A stretch of DNA of 64,000 nt from JAKAGZ01 sp964595355 (GTDB lineage: Bacteria > Bacteroidota > Ignavibacteria > Ignavibacteriales > Ignavibacteriaceae): contig CAZQQD010000001.1 of the NCBI GenBank assembly GCA_964595355.1, positions 1 to 64,000 on the forward strand. The letters are read 5' to 3'. Both the position numbers and the translations under genes were made by a program. The notes beneath the pieces are model-generated. The model saw nothing but the letters and a program-made list of their open reading frames with translations. It had not been told where the DNA came from and did not search any database. Within the stretch, counting starts at the first letter, position 1. Every line of letters begins with the position of its first letter. Below, one piece after another: positions 55,716 through 62,459 of the stretch.

Positions 55716-56928
55716 TTCGCCATTTTTCAGTAATTATATTATTAAGTAGTCCCAGTTCAATAGTTTTTTGTGCTCTTTTTACAACAGGCGCATCTATCAT
55801 TTTACTCCCTAGCGCAACTACACCAAGTCCTTTTTTTTCAGCTTCCTCAAAAGCGAGAACAATTTTCTTTGCTCTCTCAATTTCTTCTATCGAAGGTGCA
55901 AAAGCCTCGTGTACAACCTGTATCTGTCTAGGATGGATGCACCCTTTCCCTTCAAAGCCAAGTGACTTTGCTTCTATTACGCTTCTTCTCAAACCTTCCA
56001 TATCATTCACATCGGAGAATACCGTATCTATAGCCTGTACTCCTGCAGCCTTTGCGGCATTTACAACCATTGATCTTGCGAAGAAACTTTCTTTCCCATC
56101 TGGTGTTCGCTGTGTGCCTATGTCGGCAGTATAATCTTCTAGTCCGATTGCAAGTCCACAAATACCCGGTGAAGAAGATGCAATTTCATATGCATTAATT
56201 ACCCCTTTTGCACTTTCTATTATCGGCATAATGTAAACTTCATTCTTAATTTTATGTTCAACTTTTAGTTTCCTAATTTCAAGTATTGTCTCAGTAACTT
56301 GTTCGACTAACTCGCACTTGGGAATTAGAACAACATTAACATTGTGCGGAATAATATATTTAAGGTCTTCAATTCCATTTTGGCCCTGATTTATTCTTAC
56401 CATTCTTTCACAACCATAAAAATCGACAGAGCGGAGTGTATTTCGTACGAGAATTCTTGCTGAATCTTTTTCTGTGGGAGCAACGCTGTCTTCAAGGTCT
56501 AAAATTATTCCGTCCGGTTTGTGAAGTCCTGCATTCAAAAAGAACTTTGGTTCATTCCCCGGTAAGTATAATCGGGTACGTCTCAGCTTATCTTTCTCAG
56601 TGTGATATTTATTTTGCCTGAGCATCTTTGGAAGGAATTCTTTTGTCTCATCAGGATTCAATCTCTTATATGCAGCTTCAAATCTTGCTGCAATAACAAA
56701 TGGCAGCGCTCCATTATCTTCAAGAAGGATTTTTGAATGTTCTATATTAAAGCATGAACACATTTCTTCAACCTGCTCCTTGATGGAATTACCGAACATT
56801 GAGTTAACTTTACTTTTAATATCTGTTTTTAAACCTCCGGAACTTTTTCTTTCTATCTCTATGTAACAGTCAGATCGGATATCGTTCCCTCGTTTTCCGG
56901 CTGATGCTTTGTTATTTTTCTCTTTCAT
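55702..56928 (-). CDS. citE: Citrate lyase gamma-beta fusion: CitD acyl carrier domain joined to CitE lyase domain
   Basis: The 408-residue protein joins two citrate lyase subunits. Residues about 1-95 resemble CitD: AGKRGNDIRSDCYIEIE, SKVNSMFGNSIKEQVEEM, and EDNGALPFVIAARFEAAYKR. S19 aligns best with the serine carrying the phosphoribosyl-dephospho-CoA group. Residues about 112-395 are an HpcH/HpaI-type CitE domain with RTRLYLPGNEPKFF, PDGIILDLEDSV, MVRINQ, IMPIIESAKGV and KGCIHPRQIQVVHEAF. CitE cleaves citryl-ACP to oxaloacetate and acetyl-ACP. Separate CitD and CitE are about 98 and 290 residues, so the fusion keeps both whole. No citC, citG or citX is in the window. It starts 10 nt after prpD. 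Confidence 0.85.
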   Translation of the reverse strand: MKEKNNKASAGKRGNDIRSDCYIEIERKSSGGLKTDIKSKVNSMFGNSIKEQVEEMCSCFNIEHSKILLEDNGALPFVIAARFEAAYKRLNPDETKEFLPKMLRQNKYHTEKDKLRRTRLYLPGNEPKFFLNAGLHKPDGIILDLEDSVAPTEKDSARILVRNTLRSVDFYGCERMVRINQGQNGIEDLKYIIPHNVNVVLIPKCELVEQVTETILEIRKLKVEHKIKNEVYIMPIIESAKGVINAYEIASSSPGICGLAIGLEDYTADIGTQRTPDGKESFFARSMVVNAAKAAGVQAIDTVFSDVNDMEGLRRSVIEAKSLGFEGKGCIHPRQIQVVHEAFAPSIEEIERAKKIVLAFEEAEKKGLGVVALGSKMIDAPVVKRAQKTIELGLLNNIITEKWRNETN

Positions 56929-56938
56929 TAAATTCTTA

Positions 56939-58309
56939 TTAATTAATTGTAAGTCTTTTCATAAAATTTCTGACTTTCATCTTTTCACAATTAAAAATCA
57001 TCTCTTTTATTTTTTCTTGCCTCTTTTTGGTCAGTACTTTCCCTGAAAGTGAACTGAATTTGTTTTCAAGGTCTTCCATTGTCATTGGTTCACGTGGATC
57101 ACCTTTAGGGTATTCAAGGTATTCGGAAAATTCGTTTCCATCCTTTGTCTTTACAATAACTTTTGAAGGCTGTTTTGCAGGAAACATTTTCTCAAATTCT
57201 TCAGAAGCCTCACCCTGTATTTTATCTATTACGTCCCAAATTCTCGGATCTTTTAATTTCTTTTCTGAAAAAGAATCTGTAGTGATTTTTTTATCAACCA
57301 AAGCTGCTGCAATGCAATAGGGGAGTGAGTGATCAGCTGTTTCCCTTGATTCTGGTCGATACTTATGGGGGTCAAAAAGAATATCACAGGCACGTGCAAT
57401 CGTTTTAACAGTTACAGATTCGATCTGATCATAGTTGATGTTGTTTTTTGTAACAACTTTTAGTGTCGCTGTTATATGCGTATGTGTTAAGGCTTCGGTT
57501 GGAAAAGCCTTCATACTGCATTCCAGTATCTTAAAATTTTTCCCCAAGCCGTCTGTTAATTTTGTAGTATTCCATCCGGGACCAAATACGTCCATTAGCC
57601 CTTCTTTACCTTCAAAAATTGCTTCAGTTCCAATATAACCGTTTTTCGCCATCAAAGCAGCGAATACACCCGACTGCACAGCCATTGGGTCGACCGTGTT
57701 TTTCATCATTGTGAGTTTTCCTGCAGTCGGACATCCTATTGTATGATTATGACTTCCGTTTATTCCGATTGCATTTACCATTTGATCAATATTTAATTTA
57801 AGCAGTTTTCCTGCTACAATAGGCGAAACAAACTGTGTGAGGGTTGCATGATGCCATTTGCGTTCACGAATTCCCGGAACCGCAAATTCACAGAGTCTTT
57901 GCTCAAATTCATAAGCAAGTACAATTGCTGTGATAACCTCTTTCATTGATGAATCTGTTAATTCACTGACAGAAAGCGCCGCAGCAATAAGATCAGACGG
58001 ATGTGAAGGATCTTCTTTCCAGTAAATGTCATTGAAGTCCAGTGCACGGATCATTAAAGAATTTATTAAAGTAGAATTCACGGCTGGGAGTTTATCGCCG
58101 AAACCTATTAATGTTGATTCTTTTTTGCCGCCTATATTTTTGTAAATCTTTCTTAATATTTTTACATCTTTGGTTTTGTAACCGCCGTAAGCGCAGCCGA
58201 TTGAATCGTAAAGATATCTTTTCACTTCATTGATTACATTTTCAGACAGGTCTTTATATTTTATATTGACTGCGAATTCTGCAATTTGTCTTGAGATGGA
58301 AGTCCCCAT
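56939..58309 (-). CDS. MmgE/PrpD family dehydratase
   Basis: The family dehydrates tricarboxylates such as 2-methylcitrate and citrate to the cis-aconitate analogues; some members decarboxylate cis-aconitate to itaconate. The 456-residue protein has VKRYLYDSIGCAYGG, ALDFNDIYW, HPSDLIAAALSV, GINGSHNHT, ESRETADHSLPYCIAAAL and GDPREPMTMEDLENKF, the usual order. It sits between the LYS4-like aconitase (14 nt) and CitD-CitE (10 nt), so it probably works on citrate or a close homologue. There is no methylcitrate synthase or methylisocitrate lyase here, so a propionate pathway is not supported. Confidence 0.87.
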   Translation of the reverse strand: MGTSISRQIAEFAVNIKYKDLSENVINEVKRYLYDSIGCAYGGYKTKDVKILRKIYKNIGGKKESTLIGFGDKLPAVNSTLINSLMIRALDFNDIYWKEDPSHPSDLIAAALSVSELTDSSMKEVITAIVLAYEFEQRLCEFAVPGIRERKWHHATLTQFVSPIVAGKLLKLNIDQMVNAIGINGSHNHTIGCPTAGKLTMMKNTVDPMAVQSGVFAALMAKNGYIGTEAIFEGKEGLMDVFGPGWNTTKLTDGLGKNFKILECSMKAFPTEALTHTHITATLKVVTKNNINYDQIESVTVKTIARACDILFDPHKYRPESRETADHSLPYCIAAALVDKKITTDSFSEKKLKDPRIWDVIDKIQGEASEEFEKMFPAKQPSKVIVKTKDGNEFSEYLEYPKGDPREPMTMEDLENKFSSLSGKVLTKKRQEKIKEMIFNCEKMKVRNFMKRLTIN

Positions 58310-58323
58310 TTATATCCTTATAT

Positions 58324-60294
58324 TTAATTTAAATTTTTCTTGATCCAATTTTCGAGACCGTCAAGAGCAATCAATTCCTGTGCAGCAGTTCCAACCGGGT
58401 CGAAAGAATAATTTTTATCTTTAAATTCAATTTCTGAATCAATAAAGTTTACATTTATTCTTTCACTCAACTTTATTGTTAGCTTTGACAAACCCAATTC
58501 CTGCTTTAGATCTTCCACAAGTTCCGGACATTCTACTAATAAAAATCCATTGTTGATTGCATTTCGTTTATAGGTTTCATTAAAAGATCCTGCAATCACT
58601 ACTTTAATACCCTTGTATTTTAATGCAGTGGCAGCTTGTTCTCTTGAGCTACCAGTGCCAAAATTAAATCCACCAATTAAAATATCTCCTTCTTCAGCTA
58701 TCTTCACAAATTCAGGATCATAATTTTCCATCACAACTTCAGCCTGCTGTTGAGGAGTAAAATTATCCTGGTAGGTATACTTGCCGGGATAAATTCCATC
58801 TGTATTTAAATTATCTTGGTGGCAAAAGATCACGTTCCCTCTTATATCTTTTGGAAAACCTTCAACAATATTTATTTTGTCTGTTTTGCCGTGTGTTTTT
58901 TTGTTCACGTTTATAATTGCGGACGTTTCTGTAACAGAATCTTTCCATTTGAAATAAATTTTCCCTGCAATTGCCGAGGCTGCAACAACGGCAGGAGAGG
59001 CAAGATAAGCCTGAGCATTTGGCGATCCCATTCTTCCTTTAAAGTTCCTGTTTGTTGCTGATATGCCGACTTCTCCATCTTCAAGTAATCCGACACCTAG
59101 CCCGATACAAGGGCCACATCCCGGTGGAAGCGGAATTGCTCCTGCGTCAATGAGAGTTTTCCACGCACCATTTTTTTCGACTTCCTGTTGTTCATCACGT
59201 GAAGCGGCGGCAATATAAAATTTAACTTCTGGTGCTACCTTTTTCCCTTTCATAATTTCTGCAGCATCGTAAATATCGCTTGCCCTACTGTTAACACACG
59301 AAACTAAATATGCTTTGTTAATTTTTACTTCCTTTTCCTGAAATGCCGTCACAGGTGTAAAAACTTTGACAGAATTAGGGCCAGAAACTGAAGGTTTTAT
59401 TGTCTGGAGATCAATAACAATTTCCTTTGAATAATATGCATCTTTATCTGCTTTTGGAGGATCTTTTTCCAGATCGAAAATTCTGAATAAATTCATCCTT
59501 GGATGAAGGCCATTGCCATCTGTATCTGAAGGAACTCCTTCCAGTCCTCTTTCGATAATATGGTTTGCTCTTTTTTTAAGCCACAAAATTGTTACGTGAT
59601 CAACAGGGAAAATGCCTGCCAGAGCGCCCCATTCCGTTGTCATATTTGCAATGCTTAATCTTTCATCTACTGTAAGATATTTTACACCGTTGCCTGTAAA
59701 TTCTACAGCATGGTTTAATACTTCATCATTGTTAAAATATCCGCATAATGTTATAATTAGATCTTTACCTGTAACACCCTGATTAAGACTGTTTATCAAT
59801 TTTACATTTACAACAGGAGGAATCTGCCACCAAGTCCTTCCGGTTGCCCAGATCGCAGCAGCGTCAGTTCGAACAATAGGTGTACCAAGGCAACCTAATC
59901 CGCCATACATATTGGAATGACTGTCTGAAGCAACAACCATAGTGCCCGGCCATGCATAACCTTCTTCACACATTATCTGGTGACCAATTCCGCGTCCTGC
60001 TGGATAAAAATCTGCTCCATGCATTTTTGCAAAATCTTCAATCTTACGATATTTTTCTAAATTCGCTTCACTCTTATCCTGAACATTATGGTCAAGTGTT
60101 ATTACGACCTGTCTTGGACTAAATAATTTCTTTGCACCAATATTTTTGAATTTTGGAATAACCGCGCCTGTGTTATCATGAGTCATTACATAAGCAGGTT
60201 TTATTGATATATAGTCTCCACTATGAATTTCTCTTCCATCAGCTATTCCTACAGCGAATTTTTGTGCTATTTTTTCTAATAATGTCTGTGCCAT
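58324..60294 (-). CDS. Aconitase-superfamily hydratase resembling fungal homoaconitase (LYS4-like)
   Basis: This 656-residue [4Fe-4S] enzyme isomerises or hydrates a tricarboxylate. Cluster ligands are C333 (VSCVNSRASD), C393 and C396 (GCGPCIGLG). The motifs MVVASDSHSNMYGG, VRTDAAAIWATGRTWWQIPP, FTGNGVKYLTVDERLSIANM and ATNRNFKGRMGSPNAQAYLA follow the yeast Lys4 sequence far more closely, from memory, than E. coli AcnA or AcnB. The swivel domain (about 480-650) has FNFGTGSSREQAATALK. ATG 60294 is preferred, with AAGGAAGGT upstream; a TTG at 60312 lies six codons earlier. Fungal homoaconitase catalyses only hydration, which makes the adjacent PrpD interesting. No homocitrate synthase gene is present, so lysine synthesis is not implied. 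Confidence 0.87.
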   Translation of the reverse strand: MAQTLLEKIAQKFAVGIADGREIHSGDYISIKPAYVMTHDNTGAVIPKFKNIGAKKLFSPRQVVITLDHNVQDKSEANLEKYRKIEDFAKMHGADFYPAGRGIGHQIMCEEGYAWPGTMVVASDSHSNMYGGLGCLGTPIVRTDAAAIWATGRTWWQIPPVVNVKLINSLNQGVTGKDLIITLCGYFNNDEVLNHAVEFTGNGVKYLTVDERLSIANMTTEWGALAGIFPVDHVTILWLKKRANHIIERGLEGVPSDTDGNGLHPRMNLFRIFDLEKDPPKADKDAYYSKEIVIDLQTIKPSVSGPNSVKVFTPVTAFQEKEVKINKAYLVSCVNSRASDIYDAAEIMKGKKVAPEVKFYIAAASRDEQQEVEKNGAWKTLIDAGAIPLPPGCGPCIGLGVGLLEDGEVGISATNRNFKGRMGSPNAQAYLASPAVVAASAIAGKIYFKWKDSVTETSAIINVNKKTHGKTDKINIVEGFPKDIRGNVIFCHQDNLNTDGIYPGKYTYQDNFTPQQQAEVVMENYDPEFVKIAEEGDILIGGFNFGTGSSREQAATALKYKGIKVVIAGSFNETYKRNAINNGFLLVECPELVEDLKQELGLSKLTIKLSERINVNFIDSEIEFKDKNYSFDPVGTAAQELIALDGLENWIKKNLN

Positions 60295-60315
60295 AATTTT
60301 ACCTTCCTTCAACCA

Positions 60316-60849
60316 TCATGCTTTGAAAGGGTCAAAGCTAACAAAGTCAGCATGATGAACAATTATTGATTCAACTGTTCTATGTCCGAGATCTCCTTCC
60401 TTTGAGTGAGTTGCAATGATGTGCTGTACTTCTGCAGGAATTCCGAATCTATCTGCAATTGCTAAACCACTGAATGGATGCCGAACAAGTTTTCCTGTGT
60501 GACTTGTTGAGAGTTTTCCATCTTTCATTTCATATTCAAGAAGCTTGCCGACATCTATTAAAATAGCACCTGCAATCAGTATGTCCATATTTATCTTTAT
60601 TTCATCACCAAAGTTTTTTTGCATTATTTTTGTCATCTCAACTGAGAGTTGAACACAGGTTCTTTTATGGTTCATAAAAGAAATCTTGCAATCTTTTATG
60701 AGAAGAGAAAAAGGAATAATGTTCAGGTCTTCAATTGAAAGTACGCTGTTCTCAATTGCATAAATCCAGCAGTTCAAAACTTTTTCTTTCAAGCCTTCAT
60801 CTTTTATCCAATTTATTTCGGGCCATATTTTCAGAACTTTGTCTTTCAT
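60316..60849 (-). CDS. HD-domain protein with a substituted HD doublet
   Basis: The 177-residue protein has an HD-type helical fold: H61 (NHKRT), then AGAILIDVGKLLEYE where the usual His-Asp doublet reads I98-D99, H124 (LVRHPFSGLA), H148 (IATHSKEGD) and D168 (HHADF). Four of five typical metal ligands remain, so metal binding may be altered. I chose ATG 60849, with GGAG 10 nt upstream; a TTG at 60867 overlaps the dehydrogenase gene. It lies 4 nt after the isocitrate dehydrogenase gene and before the aconitase gene. Its link to the pathway is unknown; phosphohydrolase or ligand-binding roles are possible. Confidence 0.72.
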   Translation of the reverse strand: MKDKVLKIWPEINWIKDEGLKEKVLNCWIYAIENSVLSIEDLNIIPFSLLIKDCKISFMNHKRTCVQLSVEMTKIMQKNFGDEIKINMDILIAGAILIDVGKLLEYEMKDGKLSTSHTGKLVRHPFSGLAIADRFGIPAEVQHIIATHSKEGDLGHRTVESIIVHHADFVSFDPFKA

Positions 60850-60853
60850 AATT

Positions 60854-62032
60854 TCACAACTCCGCAATTATTGCATCTGTCATCTGTTGAGTAGTACAGG
60901 CTCCATTATTAAATACATCAGCACCACCTTTTAATTTTAGCATGTCATAAGTCCTTACCTTGCCTTCAACAATTACTTTTGCGATTGCGTTACGAATCTT
61001 CTCTGCTTTTTCATTTTCTCCTAAGTGATCGAGCATCATACAAGCACTTAGAATCATTGCAATTGGATTTACAATTGAGGGATTTAATTTCTGGTATTTA
61101 GGAGCTGAGCCGTGTGTGGGTTCGAACACCGCAACTTCTTTTCCGATATTTGCACTACAGGCGAAACCGAGTCCGCCGACTAATCCGGCAAAACCGTCGC
61201 TGATTATATCGCCGAACATATTTTCTGCAACTATTACTCCATAGATTTCCGGATTTTTTGTAAGCCACATCATCTGCGCGTCTATATTTGTGTCCCAAAG
61301 ATCGATGCCAGGGTAATCTTTTGCTATTTTTTTTGCCTCGCTTACCATCATACCTGAAGTTTCACGAAGTACATTAGGTTTCTCACAAACAGTTACATTT
61401 TTATAAGCAAATTTCTTTGCATATTCAAATGCTTCTTTTATAATTCTTCTACATGCACCTCTGCTCATTATTCTTGTTGATATTGCAAGATCCTCATTGG
61501 GAACATTCTTAAACGATTTCATTTTCGGGTGAGTTTCAAGAGCATCACGGACATTTTTAGGGGGATTTGTCCACTCAACTCCTGCGTAAAGTCCTTCTGT
61601 GTTTTGTCTGAAAATTACTGCATTTATTTCCGGCTCAGAAAAACCATTTGGGTTTCTGATTATAAAATTTAAAGGGTTTCCTGGAAATGATTTGCAAGGA
61701 CGGATACAAAGGTCAAGGTTAAAATGCTGCCGAAGCCCGACAATTGGACTGAAATAAATAAAACCTTTATCTTTTAATGAAGAATCTAGTTCAAGAGCCG
61801 CGGCATCTTTCGGTTTGCTTGTAATTGCCCCGAATAAGCCGATTTTATGTTTTTCAAGCAGGTCTATTGTGCGTTGAGGAAGCGCATCTCCTTCTTTGCA
61901 CCAAAATTCCCACCCAATATCTGCATGAATATATTGAGCTTCAAATTTTATAGCGTTTAATACACGAATTGCTTCGGGTAGAACAGTTTTGCCTATGCCA
62001 TCTCCTGGCATGGTAACAATATTGTACTGCAT
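60854..62032 (-). CDS. icd: Isocitrate dehydrogenase-like enzyme, probably NADP-dependent
   Basis: This beta-decarboxylating dehydrogenase interconverts isocitrate and 2-oxoglutarate plus CO2, or a homologue. The 392-residue protein has MPGDGIGKTVLPEA, LDLCIRPCKSFPGNP, VIFRQNTEGLYAGVEW and the metal-binding AENMFGDIISD. In the cofactor loop it reads HGSAPKYQ with K312-Y313; in E. coli Icd the equivalent Lys-Tyr pair binds the NADP 2'-phosphate, while isopropylmalate dehydrogenases have Asp-Ile there. This favours NADP and isocitrate. The ATG follows a strong AAGGGGG. It is the first gene of the operon, 38 nt from a TTG-N20-TAATTTTA promoter. Homoisocitrate remains possible. Confidence 0.85.
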   Translation of the reverse strand: MQYNIVTMPGDGIGKTVLPEAIRVLNAIKFEAQYIHADIGWEFWCKEGDALPQRTIDLLEKHKIGLFGAITSKPKDAAALELDSSLKDKGFIYFSPIVGLRQHFNLDLCIRPCKSFPGNPLNFIIRNPNGFSEPEINAVIFRQNTEGLYAGVEWTNPPKNVRDALETHPKMKSFKNVPNEDLAISTRIMSRGACRRIIKEAFEYAKKFAYKNVTVCEKPNVLRETSGMMVSEAKKIAKDYPGIDLWDTNIDAQMMWLTKNPEIYGVIVAENMFGDIISDGFAGLVGGLGFACSANIGKEVAVFEPTHGSAPKYQKLNPSIVNPIAMILSACMMLDHLGENEKAEKIRNAIAKVIVEGKVRTYDMLKLKGGADVFNNGACTTQQMTDAIIAEL

Positions 62033-62070
62033 CTATCCCCCTTCTGTTAAAGTCTTAAAAATCAGTTGCT

Positions 62071-62101
62071 TAAAATTATGGATTTACTTTCTGCTAAGCA
62101 A
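62071..62101 (-). promoter_or_regulatory. Promoter of the isocitrate dehydrogenase-citrate lyase operon
   Basis: On the minus strand TTG (62101-62099), a 20-nt spacer and TAATTTTA (62078-62071), one base from TAnnTTTG, end 38 nt before the dehydrogenase ATG. The same -7 variant occurs upstream of purN. Gaps of 4-21 nt or overlaps between all six downstream genes support one transcript. Confidence 0.5.
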
Positions 62102-62377
62102 GATATATTAGTATAGCTGCATATTCTACCAATTTATACCTTTAAATAATTTTCATTTATTCTTTACAATTACTTAACTTATGCAGTTTTTAAAATGAGA
62201 TTTCGATTTTATTAAATAAATCTTATCATTAATTTTAGGATAGCTGAATTAGTGGTTAAAAAGTAGTAAGGTAGTTTTATTCTACGCTTATTTAAGCTTT
62301 AAAAGAGCACCAGAACAGAAAATTTTTATATGACGGAGACTCTTTATGTTGATCATACAAACTAAAAATTAATAATT

Positions 62378-62412
62378 TTGTGCTTAATAAATTGTTATAT
62401 TTTTTATATTTG
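62378..62412 (+). promoter_or_regulatory. Weak promoter candidate for the edge sensor kinase
   Basis: An exact -7 TATATTTG (62405-62412) lies 47 nt before the TTG start, but the nearest TTG (62378-62380) is 24 nt upstream, just outside the usual 17-23 range. Confidence 0.35.
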
Positions 62413-62459
62413 ATAGAATTAATCCCATTTAGAAATTTGTTTTAATACGGAATTGTTAA

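Larger units (their letters stand above)
62033..62459. other. Divergent intergenic region between the citrate operon and a sensor kinase gene
   Basis: This 427-nt AT-rich region holds the citrate-operon promoter (62071-62101, minus) and a weaker plus-strand promoter candidate (62378-62412). The roughly 275 nt between them contain no ORF, RNA gene, hairpin or repeat that I can support. Divergence from a sensor kinase gene raises the possibility of shared control, with no direct evidence. Confidence 0.55.

Noticed and set aside
54162..58309. Methylcitrate cycle for propionate
   Set aside because: PrpD is present, but methylcitrate synthase and methylisocitrate lyase are not; the CitE domain belongs with CitD and CitF rather than PrpB.
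58324..62032. Lysine biosynthesis by the aminoadipate pathway (homoaconitase plus homoisocitrate dehydrogenase)
   Set aside because: There is no homocitrate synthase or aminoadipate gene, the dehydrogenase carries the NADP-type Lys-Tyr pair of isocitrate dehydrogenase, and citrate lyase genes share the operon.
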